The notes below the pieces were generated by a model that was not told where the DNA came from, did no database searches, and saw only the letters and a program-made list of their open reading frames with translations. The position numbers and the translations under genes are program-made. From Haematococcus lacustris (lineage: Eukaryota > Chlorophyta > Chlorophyceae > Chlamydomonadales > Haematococcaceae): 64,000 nt of DNA. Shown piece after piece: positions 11,584 to 23,050 of this stretch. Within the stretch, counting starts at the first letter, position 1, and each line of letters opens with the position of its first letter. The stretch is taken from positions 1,381,466 to 1,445,465 of the forward strand of contig JASKMD010000009.1 in assembly GCA_030144725.1 (NCBI GenBank). The letters are read 5' to 3'.

Positions 11584-14500
11584 TGGAGCTGGAGCTGTGA
11601 GGGTCTGACCATACGGCTGCAGGGGTCTGTCTGCTGCATGAGGCCGTGCTTGCGCTGCGTACTTTTACCTTGATGTAGTTTATGGTGAGGCCCCGCCACA
11701 GTCCCCTCCAGCCCTCCTCTGCCAAGATGTGGCGGACCACCGCCCATGACGTTTGAGCGGTCACCCCTGGCAGCTGGCGGGAAGCTGGTGGTGTGGTATG
11801 AGCTTGCATGGCCATGTGCTGGAGGCCAGCGACCTGCATGACACACGGCCCTTGGTGTGCTGGAGCACTGCTGCCGGCATCCACAGTGCCACGGGTCAGT
11901 GTGAACACGGCACTCAGGCTGCTCAACCCCTGCTCCCCGGCCCTATCCCTGGGTCCGGCTCCCTGCTCCCTGTCCCTGTCCCTGTGCGGTGGAAAGGCCT
12001 TGGGGGGATCGCCCTGAGGCTTCATTGCCCCTGCTCTTGCCATGTGTTCTTGCCATGTGTTCCTGTCACTGTCACTGTCCCTGTCATGGGCAATGGACGC
12101 CACATGCTGTGGGCGCTACAACCAGCTACTGCCCACACCACCAGGAACCAAGGCTGCCCCGTGTTGGCCAAACTGGTGTGTGAACCAAAAGTTGTGGGTG
12201 CCGCAGCTGACTGCCGGTCACACCAGCAGGCACACGCATGTGTGGGAGCGTCCCCAGTGGCGGAACACTCTGCCCTGCCAGGCGCCCTAGCCGGTCCTGA
12301 TTGGCAGGTGAGGGGCACATGGCGCCGTGCTTTGTGAGCCCACTATGGTGCCCGGGCCTGACAGCTAGGGACATAGAGGGGTTGAGGGACATAGAGGGGT
12401 GAAGGGGTACAGAGGGGGTGAGGGCGGATAGGGACTGGCAGCTCTAGATGGTGTCAGGAGCCCTAGGCTTGTCCTGCTGTACCACTGGAGTATGAGACTG
12501 ACAGCGAGGTGCTGCCGGCTGCCAATGGGCAATGCTGCCGGCTGCCGATGGGCAATGGGGAGCAATGGGCAAGGGAATGGGCTGAAGTGTAAAAGGGGGA
12601 AACGAGGGGTGTGGGATGCAGAGGGGGTGAGGGTGGCAGGGGCCTCAGCCTTGTTTGCTACGCAGTCCAGGCTGGGCCCCTGGACCCCTCACTCACCATG
12701 GCTGTGTTCCAACACCAACCCCCAGCGATCAAGAATTGTCACAGTCCCTGACCCTGGACCCCACCCGACCTGACCACCGGTGCAACCCCGTAATGGTCTC
12801 CAGGCAGGCGCCTGACCCTGCGACCTGAGGGGTTGTGAGCCAGGCCATGCATTGCTCTACACAGTGCAAGCAGGAGGCCGCAGACCTGGGGCTGGAGGCC
12901 TTGGAGGAACTGCACCGAGGCTGCACAACCCCCAGCTCTCTACCCCTGTCCCTGCCCCTGCCCCTGTCTCTGTCCCTGCCCCTGTCATGGGCTGTGGACC
13001 CTACAAGCTGTGGGTGCCCACACCCGGGGGAGGGGGGATGACCTGGCCACTGGGTGTGCCCGGTAACCTGGCGACCCTGCCCCCCCGCCCCCACCTATCC
13101 CTGGTGGGAGGGTAGCAAGGGCATCCCCGAGACTGCTCTCATCCCTTGATGTATGCCCGACAGCAAGGGTGAAGGAGAAAGAAGCCCTGGCTAAGAGGCA
13201 GCACTTCATCAGACAAACACAGTAAATCACTAGGCCATTGAGCGGAGCCTAAAACAGCTCTAACAAGGGGTGTAGTATTTTGTTCTTTTTTCCACACCTG
13301 GCTTTCAGCCACACCACCAAGCACCGAGGCTGCCCCGTGTTCCTGCATGTATTTGGCTGGCTAGGGCTCAGGATCAAAGCCTGCGACACTTGGCCTCCCT
13401 CAATCCCAAGACACTTCACTGCTGTACTGCTCTACGGCTGCACTGCTGTCACTGTCCCTGTACTGCTGCCACTGTCCCTGGCCCAGTCACTGGGCCAGTC
13501 AGGTGTGGGTGCAAGGTGTGGGTGCAGCTCAAGGCAGGTGCCTGGCCCCGGGGCTGTAAGCCAGGGTTCCACCCAAAATCAAGCTAAACCTGGTCAAAGC
13601 AAGGGTACATGACCCCACGCCCGCAAAACCGAACACTCAAACCCTGGCATGGATGGCCCATGACCCTGAGCTGACACTGCGCTGCAGCAAACTGCTTTGG
13701 GCTGGGCGAGGTAGGCCAACACACACTTCGAACAGGTGCATGAACCAAAGTCTTACAACAGGGTTCAACAACACAGCCTAGAGCAGCTAGCCAACAACCG
13801 TGGCTGGCCATGTGGCATAATGCCTGACAGGGCGGGCACCAGCCCATGGAGGGGGAAATCTAGGTGAGACCCCAGGGATGAGAGCACCTCGGGAGCTGTC
13901 TGTGCATACCATGCCACACACAGGCTTCAAGGCGTGGCAGGTATACACAAACAAAGCAAGTAAAATACATAAACACTTCATTATATTGTATAGATTACAA
14001 CCAAGGTGCATGACCATTGAAAATATAATAAAATGATGAATAGCGGCAGCATTACCAGCCCTTGGCCCTAAGCATTGGCTGGGGTCCCATACAGACATCA
14101 GATCATCACCATCATGCCAGAGCCTCCACCTTTGCACAGTGCCACTGCTGTCTTCCTCTCCATGTCTTGCCGGCCTTCCACCTACTTGCATGCGCCGCCG
14201 TACCACATCCAGCGGGTAGGTGGCTGTCTGTGCAACCAAGCCGGCCACGCCCCCAAACAGCAGCATCACGCCCACCGGCAGGCGGCCTGTCCCCTGCTGC
14301 TGCCTCAGCCCCAACCCTGCCTCCCCCTGCTGCTGCCCCAGCCCCGGCTCTGCCTTCCCCTGCTGCTGCTGCCCTGCAATAGCCCACTCCTGCCCCGGCT
14401 GTCGTGCCTTGTCCGCATTGGCTGATTGTGGATGACCACCACCATGTGGTGGTGCGGCAGGTTGAGCGGATGGCAACTGCTCCCACCGCACCTGGCGGTT

Positions 14501-17500
14501 GCCAGGCAGGCCTGCTGAGGCGCCTGGCTGCAGGTCCTGGGCTGCATGCATCCCAGGCGTCAGGTGGGTGGGGCCTGCTGCTGGTTGTGGTGGTTGTGGT
14601 GGTTGCGGTGGTTGTGGGTGTGCTGCAGCCAGCCCGGCCCAGGAGGTTGCCTTGTAGCCGGCCTTCAAGGATTGATACACATAGAACTTCAACCCTGCTA
14701 AGCCGTGGCAGCAGGCAGCAGTCAATCACAAGAATGACCACCAAATAACACCACTACCAAAAGTAACATCACCACCAGCACCACCCACCACTCCTATCAC
14801 AGTCACCTACACCACCACCGCTGCCACTGTCTTCACAAGCAGCCGCGTTGACAGTGACATTCGCAGCAGCCAAGGGCAGCAGCGGCATGCTTCCCAATGC
14901 CCACGTCCCAGGGCCACCTGGCAGAGGCCGTGTGAGGGTCAGGGACAGAAAGGGAGGGGCATGGGCCACACCTTGGCCAGCAGCATGCATTAGGAGGGGC
15001 CTGCTGCTGACCTCACTCTAACTCAGCTGGCATCACACCTGAGTACGCCAAGATGCCGACCAGGGTCGGGGCCATGCCGCGGTACAGGCCCACCACACCC
15101 TCCTGCTGCAGGGTGAGCAGCAGCCGACCGCGTATGGAGCGGGGCGCAGCGCCATCGCAGCTGCTGCTGCCCACTGCCGCAGCAGCGCCAGCAGGGTTAG
15201 TGAGGCCCCTGCCGTGGGCTGTGGCCTCAGGTGCAGAGCCAGGTGGGAGGCTGGGGCTGGGGCTGGGCCAGGTCTGGCTGTTGCCTGGTGCTGGGTGGGT
15301 GCGGCTGGTGCTGAGGGCTGAAGAGGTCGGCCTGGGGTCTGGGGCCTGACTAGGCACTGCTGCTGGGGACCCAGCCGGCCTGCTTGTGCCGGTGCTGACC
15401 AAGGTGCTGCTCAAAGCCAAGGCTGGCTGGTAGGGGGACCCCGCAGGGAACCCGCCCAGGGAGGTGGGGCGGGCAGGTGCGCTTGGGGCAGAGTGAGGAT
15501 GGGAGTGGCACGCGTTGGGGTTGGGGGGTGGGAGGGGGTGCCCGGGGGGGACAGCAGCAGGGCTAGTGTGGGGATGGGCACTGTGTGGGTTCCTAGGCCA
15601 GGGAGGGGTCGTGGGTCCTGCAGGGGCTGGTGGGGCAGTGGGTGCCACAGGTGTGGCCCAGGCTAGCTGGGTGCGCACCAGGTCCAGGGGGTAGGTCAGC
15701 ACCACAGCAGTGGCCCCTGACGCTGAGCCTGCCAGGAGGTCCCATACCTAGTGCCAGGCGGGCAGGCAGGCAGCAAGGCAGGGGTGAGGGGGGTAGGGTG
15801 CGGGAAGGCAGGCAGCAGGGCAGGGGTGAGGGGGGCAGGGGGCAGGCAGGCAGGCAGACAGGCAGGCAGGCAGGGGGATGTAGTAGGTGATGGGCTAGTA
15901 GCTGGCAGGCCGGCAGGGGAGGCAGGCAAGCATGGCAGGGGTGAGGCCGGCAGGTAGGTAGGCAGGCAGGCAGACAAGCAGAGCTTAGGGGTCTGGCAGG
16001 CACCAGGAAGCAGGTGGGAGGCATTGTGCACGGTTACAACAAGAGTACCAGAGTTGCCTTGCGGAGGGTGATGAGGTGCTGCCCCTGCCCCCTACCCCTT
16101 CTTCCTGACCAATTGGGTACAGATCCTGGCGATGACCCTGACCTCCACCCCGCCAGCCACCTTCTGTCACTCCTACCAACACACCGGGTGCACTGACAGT
16201 GGAGTGGTGAGCGCCGGATGCACGACAGCGGTAGGCGCGTAGACCGTGGCGGCGACAGCGGCGGGGGACGCTACCACGGGCTGCTCGCTCGACGGGCCGG
16301 CCGCACCTCCTGCGTCACGAGTCGAATACATCCCAACGTCGGGGTAAGCAGATATAGCAGATCTTTGCATGGCATCTGGCCAAAGATGCGCTCCTGAACG
16401 AAAACCGCTGATACTGCCGTGTCACTCTTGCTGATTGCGCCCATCGCATCGACCGCGCCCTTGTGTTTGCACCTGCTGCCCTGACTGTCGCGGCCGGCGC
16501 TATCACGTGATCAACCAGGAGGCGGCGATAGTGCTCGTAGACGGCGAAATGGGTCGCGCTGTACGGTACGATACGGACAACCGACGCGTAGTTGCCCCTG
16601 AACGAGCAGAAGCAGCAGGGGCAGGAGAGACAATTGCAGCAGCAGGCGTAGCAGCAGCAGGAGTAGTGACGGCGGCGGTGATGGCAGCAGCAGGAGCGCT
16701 TAATGAGTAGAAGAACCTGGCACTTGCTGGGTTGTTATGGCTGGATGCAGCTAAGCAGTCACACCTGAACAGCCCGGCCCAGCCTTCCGTCCTCCACAGC
16801 AGGCGCAGCGTGCCCATCACACCCAGGTGCTCCATACGCCGTGTCTGTAACCACCACGCCATGCTTTGTGAGCCCACTATGGTGCCCGGGCCTGACAGCT
16901 AGGGATATAGAGCTCTGGTTGCCGAGGGGATGGTGTCAGGAGCCACACACCGCTGCCCAGCTGCAGCCATGCTATGCTTTGCCAATGCCATGTGATGCTA
17001 ACATTTCTGCTGCTGCTGCTGATGATGGTGATGACGATGATAAGTGTGTCTGCTCAGCTGCAGCCAACTCCCCAACTTTTCACTTGTCAGAGTCAGGGAC
17101 AGGATCAGGGTCAGGGCTAGATTCAGGGCCAGGGCCAGCGTCATGGTCAGGGTTAGCCTGTTCTACCCTATCCTGGCCTTGCAGCCTCAGCGGCTGGACC
17201 TGTGAGTGGGTGGCAGCTGTGGCTGGCCTTGTGCAACTGTAGCTGCAGCTGGGCCAGAGCAGCTTGGTGCAGCCAGGGGCGTCTACTTTGGAAGCAGGCA
17301 CCTGGAACAAGATCTTGGTGCGCTCAAGCGGCGCCACGCAAGTCTTGGACACGGCCCCTGCTACCCCTCCGGCAATCAGCTCCTGTGGCACGGCAGCATC
17401 CTAATAACTTGGAGGGGCTGCAGCAGCCAGCACTTGCATCCTGCAGTAGAGGCTAAGCTGGCGTCCCTTCAAATGTGCCAGCACCTCCATACATCAGCAG

Positions 17501-17733
17501 GGCAAGGGCAAGTGTACCTGGTGTGCCTACGCAACTGACACACGCTACGCTCTGACAATGCTAACAATGCTGACAAACGCTCTGATGCGCGCTGTGTATT
17601 GCTACGCGCAGGCCAGTCTGTGCGCCTATCTCTCGTCAACTCGCACCCTGATGAATTTCGGCTGCTTCAACAATGTGTCACGGAGTTGAGAGCTGTGGCG
17701 GTTAGCCGCCAGGCCCTCGTGAGGGCTGTCCAT
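10677..17733 (-). CDS. Mitochondrial carrier family (SLC25-type) protein
   Basis: Exons on the minus strand are 17733-17647, 17400-17302, 16844-16765, 16597 to 16516 (or 16507), 15747-15039, 14694-14182, 11766-11669 and 10754-10677. They join in phase to about 581 residues. All three carrier repeats are visible. Repeat 1 has AGGVAGAVSKTCVAPLERTK, repeat 2 has AGSASGATAVVLTYPLDLVR, and repeat 3 has GGVAGLVAQTATYPLDVVRR. Each contains the Px[DE]xx[KR] signature and is followed by a GLxRG-type motif. The last exon ends with TAIGFTLYDWLK and a stop. The protein would be a six-helix inner-membrane (or plastid) transporter. The sequence resembles plant ADP/ATP- or CoA-type carriers, but the substrate cannot be told. 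It is longer than the usual 300-350 residues because exon 5 carries about 140 Pro/Ser-rich residues after repeat 2 starts, and exon 6 has a Gln/Gly-rich linker before repeat 3. The exon 4 donor is ambiguous. Confidence 0.88.
11533..11582. repeat. (AGC)n microsatellite
   Basis: About 16 to 17 uninterrupted AGC triplets lie in the last intron of the carrier gene, just beyond exon 7 (11669). They would encode poly-Q or poly-L but fall outside any exon. Confidence 0.9.
12328..12371. repeat. 44-bp exact repeat, copy 1 (carrier intron)
   Basis: The 44 bases beginning TGCTTTGTGAGCCCACTA are identical to 16862-16905, near exon 3 of the same gene. Nearby intron blocks at about 12060-12130 and 12960-13030 also resemble each other, which suggests local segmental duplication of intron DNA. 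Confidence 0.8.
15768..15985. repeat. GGCAGGCAGGCAGG / GGGGTGAGG minisatellite
   Basis: Purine-rich tandem units based on GCAG lie in the intron upstream of carrier exon 5. The long Cys/Pro/Leu-rich open frames here are repeat artefacts. Confidence 0.75.
16862..16905. repeat. 44-bp exact repeat, copy 2 (carrier intron)
   Basis: This is identical to 12328-12371. It begins 18 bases upstream of exon 3 of the carrier gene (minus strand), within the intron. Confidence 0.8.
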
Positions 17734-18295
17734 TGTAGGGGCTCACATCCGAAACGGTTTCGTACAGTTTGCTAGGATGGTGTTCGTAGATTGGTAAGCG
17801 CACAGTGCACTGCGTGTGTAGGCTGTGAGTGCGTTGACTGGCTTGCATTGTGATTGCTGCGACGCCCATGCTGCTTAGCTCGTCAATGGGCTACGACAGC
17901 CGTATTGTGATGATGATTAATTTACCCCGTCATCAGCTTGCTTAGCCAACCTCCCACAACAGAGGTTTGGGTAACTTTGCAATGCACCATATAGATGAGG
18001 TGTGCAAGCAAAGGTGCACATAAGCTCTGTATAAGAGCTTGCAAGTGCAGGTGTTTATCACCAACTGGGCTCACAAACTGAGACTGTGCGATTGGGTGCT
18101 AGATGCTCCAAAATTTGTGAAAGTGTGTCTTCTCCCGTGCGCTCTTCACCGGAAATTGACTAGCCCTGATCCTGCGCAGTTGCTAGGTTGCTGCGTGTCT
18201 AGATCGGAACACCAGAACCGACCAAAGGATTCACCTCAAGAGCTCACCCTGAACTCTCCAAGCTCATTGACTCGCACCGCATTCGTCTGACCAGG

Positions 18296-19332
18296 ATGGT
18301 GGCGCTCTCGCCCTCTGACCAAGCCATCCGGAAATTGGCTCTTGTCGATGTCCAGTTCGACGTAAACCAGGGACTGTGGCTAGATCGACTTGAAAGCGCT
18401 GTGCAGCATTTGTGGAGCCGCGTCGCGGTCGGCGGGTTCTGGTCGACGCTACCCGCCTCACGCGACGACCAGCTGGGCGCCCAGTCGCTGACGGACCCGG
18501 AGGTCCAGGGCGCATTGCGTGCCATGCACCCCGCGAGGACGGTGCAATGGTGCGCAATGCATGTGCTGGATGCGCCATCCTTGCGCTTCATGGAGGAGGT
18601 GGTGCGCGACTTGAGGGAGGCGCGCGGCATCGAGTGGGCCTTCCTGGAGCGCCGCATCGCCGGCAAGGATGCGCTGCAGACTAGCTGGCTTCAGGCGGCG
18701 GCGGCACTTCTGCGGGTTACTGCGCAGGGGCCTGCACATGGCGCTGCGGCAAAGAGGGTGCGGTTGATTGCGCACGCCTGCGCCCGAGTGCTGGTCGACG
18801 CCATTTCCGACGACGACACGACCAGAGCGAGGCGCTTGGCGGAGGAGGCCGGAGCCGCCCTGGCGTACAACAATATATCAAGCCCTACAGCCCTACAATA
18901 TATCAAGCCCTACGTTTGAAAACCTGATGACGCATGCCTGCCTTTGTGAGCCCATTTTCTCATTCTCATTCTCACACACCTCACCCTGCTCAACACGTGT
19001 GATGACACCGCCATGCCCTTAGACGAGCCGGAGGTGCGGCGGGGATGTCGCGCGCTGCTGGAGGTGCTCAAGACTGGTCGAGACCCAGTGGCGCCCGTGG
19101 CTTCGGCCCAGGCCGCCCTTGCCGACCTTTCCCAGGTGGGTGAGCTACGGCGATTAGGGAGCTTTGGGAAAAGGCTACTGATATGCGCCTCGCTGTGCGC
19201 GTCGCACCGCAGGCTGCACAGTGGCGCAAGCGTCGCGGCCTAACCACGTTAGGCGACGATTGCCCTATGGACGCCGTCATTGACCGCTTGCGAACACGAA
19301 CACGAACACGAGAGACGCGCATCCGCCGGTGA
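18296..19332 (+). CDS. Hypothetical protein, Ala/Arg-rich, three exons
   Basis: An ATG at 18296 opens a 208-codon frame of protein-like composition, with amphipathic stretches such as RFMEEVVRDLREARGIEW and a charged ISDDDTTRARRLAEEAG segment. The frame becomes doubtful near 18865-18919, where the 19-bp unit ACAATATATCAAGCCCTAC is repeated and followed by a stop. A second exon (about 19023-19135, DEPEVRRGCRALLEVLKT) ends at a clear donor CAG|GTGGGT. A third (19213-19332) follows an acceptor in phase and ends at TGA after an Arg/Thr repeat. I could not find a donor joining exon 1 to exon 2 in phase, so that junction is open. I recognise no family. It lies head to head with the carrier gene, and the 560-bp gap 17734-18295 would hold both promoters. 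Confidence 0.5.
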
Positions 19333-19830
19333 CAATGTCGTCGCGCTAGAGGCGGAAGGCCGACAATACCGTACAACACGCTCAGCGTCCGACGTCTAAC
19401 ACATCGTCAGCACTACATCAGCATTACGCGTCGGTGAAGGCAGCGGCGCAGCACCCGTCGCGATCAGCCCTCGTTCGGCTGGCGGCAGCGGCGCAAAACG
19501 GGCGCCCTGATGAAACATTATCATACGTCACTATACAACATGGTATCAATAGCCATGGGTAAATAGGTATAAAATATCCCCTTCTGTCGCTGACGGCCTG
19601 CAGCTGGCCGGCTGCTGGGGATGCTAAACCGGTACTAGCGTGTACTGGTGTGCACTAGTGGCAGCAGCTTCACCAAGTCGCTCCATGGCAGCCTCATCTT
19701 CAGCCACATGTATCGCTTGCCTCTTGACGACCAACCCCTCCTCCACGACCCATTGCACTACGCTAAGAAGAACTTGGAGGATGATTTGCTTCCAAAATTT
19801 TGTCGTCTGCGGGCAGTGCGTAGGGTGCGT

Positions 19831-20724
19831 CAATCTATATTAGATCTATATTAGACGACCTAATATAATACGGGTCTAATACGCATAATATTAGACGGCA
19901 AGAGCAGGTTCCCACCGGGGTTCAAATCGCGGGGATCTCAGTAGGTTGTTCATTTGCGCCAAGCTGTGTGTTTCGCCTGTGAGGCTTGCTCAACCCCAAA
20001 ACAACGGTTGTTGACATTGCACGTGCATCTGAAGGCCATGCTGGGCGATGGATGGGTGGGTGGCTGGATGGGTGGGTGGCAGTGATTATTTTCGTAGGTC
20101 AGGCCCAATGCTGACCAGTTGCGCTCTGCCGCAGCTGTCGTATTGTTACTATCGGGCTGTGAGGTCCCAGAGATCGCGGCGACAGTCCGCTGTGACAGTC
20201 CGCTGTGATGTCCGCTGTGACAGTCTTCATAAAGTTGTTAAAGTAGTTATAGTTGTCCTCATCAATGCGCCACTTGCCAACGAGTGCCGTATGTAGTGTG
20301 CATCGCAGCGGATGCTGCCTCTCAGTTTGAGTCAAATTTTTTACGCTGGCGCCCTCATTGTTCTCTGCACGCGGGCATCGCTTGCAGAATGCTTTGGCGA
20401 TGCCCTCCACGAACTCAAAGTCCCAAGTTGCGGTGAACTTGCGAGCCTGGACTTTCAACATCACCACAGACGTGTCAGTATTCTTGCCATTGTACTTCTG
20501 TTATCTGGTTGCGGCCATCGCCGCTTGGCTGCCAATGCAGCTGCCGGCCTGCCTGCCGGCTGGAAGTGACAATGTGACGCGCTTGCAATTGCGACCAGTG
20601 CGCTAGGGTCGCACGGCTGCACTCACAGCGCCCAGGATCAAACATCGTCATCTAATACGCATATTAGATCTAATACCGGCCGGATTAGATCTAATATAAT
20701 CTAATACCTAATATTAGGCGGGGG
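19831..20724. repeat. AT-rich palindromic clusters bounding a 0.9-kb segment
   Basis: Two clusters of TTAGATCTAATA-like words lie at 19831-19896 and 20648-20724. They share TCTAATACGCATA and related palindromes, and are strikingly AT-rich in a GC-rich region. Between them the minus strand has a 122-codon frame (20099-20467) with no recognised domain. The arrangement suggests a non-autonomous element, but I could not define exact ends or a target duplication. Confidence 0.4.
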
Positions 20725-21815
20725 GAGCCGCGCCCTAGCAGTGCGGCGCCGCATGTCCCTCGCGTTATTCACTTCAATCGCATCCATCGCAGCTAGCAAC
20801 ACAAACGAGCGGAGCACAATTGAGCAGCGGCTCTAATTCTAAGTCGAGACATGTCCAACTCCAACTCCGGGCCAAACCGCATTGGAAACGGTCGGAGTTT
20901 AAGTCCAAAAAGTGCCGACTCCAACTCCAACTCCGGGGAAACGGGGCCTGAGTACGCCAGATATCTATTCGCCAGAACTGCGCGCGTGGGGAAGTATGGG
21001 GTCTCAAGGATAGGTACATGTCAGCACATCGCAAAAGAAGCTCATCGATGGGACCTACTTCGTACCGTGTCCGCTTGGTGCTGCTGAGGTGCTAGATTGA
21101 TTGATGCAAGAATGCGAATGAAGCGCCTCCTAATCCTTAGCCTGTGTCCCGCAGCCTCCTGCTTGCATGTCTGGCTATCGGGGACATCGACGCTGCTCTC
21201 TGCAAGCTAGGTGTGTCAAGACGCCAGCGCCACTCGCACGGTGCTCTGCTCCGGCCTAACAGTTTCATCAGCTTTGCTGTGCAGCTATGCATGCGCAACA
21301 AGCTTGGACTTTCCTGGACAGAGCAGCATTCCTCCTCCTCTGGATACCTGCATTCTGGAATGTGCTGACTGCTGTTCTGCCCTTAGTAGGCAGAGGCCTG
21401 TATGAAAAGCACTCTCGGACAATACAGCGCAGTGCAGTGGCTCTGCATGTGGCCTGCAAGCTCTCTGAATCTGTGCTGCACCAACACATGGGAGTGCGAT
21501 GGCTGTCGCCATCTCCTAAGGCCTCCTTGCTGAAGCATGCCCTGATGCTGGTGGTTTACCAGGTGAGGGTCATCATCAGCAGTCATGAGCAATGCCGATG
21601 GCAGTTCTTAGCCACTGTACATCATGCTAGCTCAACCCTCCATCATGCAATGGAAAGTGTCCTGCATGCTGCGGGCCGAGGGTGTTCCCTTCCTTAAAGA
21701 GCCATGTCCTTGTTGTATTTCTGTCTGATCAACTTGCCTGAAACCACGCTGGTACTTATTGCCCTGCCCTGCTCTGCCCTGCCCTGGCCCCTCCACACCT
21801 CAGATGTGGGCCTAT

Positions 21816-21888
21816 GGGTAGGCCCCGTCTCTCCACAAGGGACCAGAGCCATGCAACCAGGTCCCTTGTGGCGAGACGGGGCCTACCC
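21816..21888. repeat. Near-perfect 29-bp inverted repeat (hairpin)
   Basis: The arms 21816-21844 and 21860-21888 are complementary with one mismatch, around a 15-base loop. They start GGGTAGGCCCCGTCTCTCC and end GGGGCCTACCC. The hairpin lies in otherwise non-coding DNA about 0.4 kb from the Fanzor-like gene. Confidence 0.85.
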
Positions 21889-22159
21889 AGCCCAGGTTGT
21901 CAGAATTGACCTTGGGCTTTGACTTAGGCTGCTTGGGTTTGGGCTGTTTGGGCGCATCCTTCATCGTGCTTTGTAGTAGATGGTACTTTGCGATTGTATC
22001 CACTCAAAGGACAATACAGCACCTTGGCCCTCAACCTTGAGCCTTCATTGCAGTCGAACATATTAATTGTGAACCACTACAAAACAGTGTCTTTGTCTGT
22101 GTGGAGTTCCCATCGCATGGCATGCACATGGCCTATACATGGCATACACATGGTCACGG

Positions 22160-22325
22160 TCGCCTACCACCTACAGCATTGCCTGACCCGTTAGGGCTAC
22201 ACCGTAGAGTTGGCATGACAAAACATGCAGTGAGCGTAAGCTGATGACAGCTTCAAGTGGGGGGGGGCACACACTACTGTGCCACAGCAGGCTGCTGCTG
22301 CTGGGCTTTGGGTGGCTTGTCCCGC
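22160..22325 (-). repeat. 3' tail of Fanzor-like element, copy A
   Basis: The 3' end of the Fanzor-like reading frame and the following non-coding DNA match 23649-23792 in order. Shared blocks include CGCCTACCACC, CTGACCCGT, TAGAGTTGGCATG and AGCTGATGACAGCT. In TnpB and Fanzor loci the guide RNA is often transcribed from this position. That role is inference here. Confidence 0.55.
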
Positions 22326-23050
22326 AGCCGCTTGTACCCCAAGCCAGGGTACTCCTTGCCCTTGGCTGGCAGCTTCCCCTGGTCTGGCCAGAAGCACAGC
22401 TCCAGCGGCCGCCACTTGCTCTCCCAAATGCGCTGCATGTTCAATGCTGCATTGCAGTCCCTGTCCAGCCACCTGCCTGGCTGCGGTGCAGGCTTGGCTT
22501 TGGCTGCTTTGCCCTTGCCCTTTGTGGGCTCAGCTGCCCCTGGCTCAGCCTTGGTGCGCTTGCTGCGCTTGGCTAGCTGGGGAGTGCTGGGCCCAGGCTC
22601 TGAGGCTGCTGCCTGTGAGGCTTCCTTGCTGCTGCGTGGGGCCTGTGGGGGCTTGCGGGGGGCCACCACAGGGCACCACATCATGCCCCGCACTGGCTGG
22701 TCACGCTGCTGGCTCCAGGCTGGGCGCACTAGGCGGTGTTCCACCTGGCCTGCTGGGGGCTTCCAGTTTGCAGGCCTGGTGGCCCTGAGCTTGTTCAGCT
22801 GCCTCTCACATGGCTGCTGGCCATTCACCGCTGAGCTGACCCGGCTGGTGCGGTGCTCATCTACAAGCATGACCCTGCCCCACCGCTGGTCTGTCCCCCT
22901 GAGCCTGCACACCACCTTGCAGCAGGCACGCAACACCGCATCCGCACCCCAGCCTCCCCTGGTGCCAATGCCAGCTGCTCCAAAGAAGACCACCAGCTGC
23001 TTGGCATGATTGTGGCGCTCCATGGACAGCTCAGCCATCTTCTCTTCCAA
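22274..23050 (-). CDS. Fanzor/TnpB-like protein, C-terminal RuvC half
   Basis: The minus-strand frame opens after an acceptor-like GCTGCAG (exon start about 23050) and runs 259 codons to a stop at 22274. The motif order matches the C-terminal half of the eukaryotic TnpB relatives called Fanzors. A hydrophobic strand with FFGAAGIG is followed by VDEHRTSRVSS, where the family has the DExRTS block before its zinc finger. About 130 residues later comes the RuvC-III motif DRDCNAALNM. The zinc-binding cysteines that usually follow TS are replaced (VSSAVNG), so the finger is altered. A Lys/Pro/Ala-rich insert lies before the last motif. The N-terminal half, including the first RuvC aspartate, was not found upstream, so this copy is either truncated or has exons I could not see. 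Fanzors are RNA-guided DNA endonucleases, but activity of this copy is doubtful. Confidence 0.55.
   Translation of the reverse strand: MEEKMAELSMERHNHAKQLVVFFGAAGIGTRGGWGADAVLRACCKVVCRLRGTDQRWGRVMLVDEHRTSRVSSAVNGQQPCERQLNKLRATRPANWKPPAGQVEHRLVRPAWSQQRDQPVRGMMWCPVVAPRKPPQAPRSSKEASQAAASEPGPSTPQLAKRSKRTKAEPGAAEPTKGKGKAAKAKPAPQPGRWLDRDCNAALNMQRIWESKWRPLELCFWPDQGKLPAKGKEYPGLGYKRLRDKPPKAQQQQPAVAQ

Noticed and set aside
17734..18295. A further gene between the carrier and the 18296 frame
   Set aside because: Only short frames are present. It is better explained as the shared upstream region of two divergent genes.
19905..19940. tRNA-like T-loop (GGTTCAAATC)
   Set aside because: No matching acceptor stem, D arm or anticodon arm could be paired around it.
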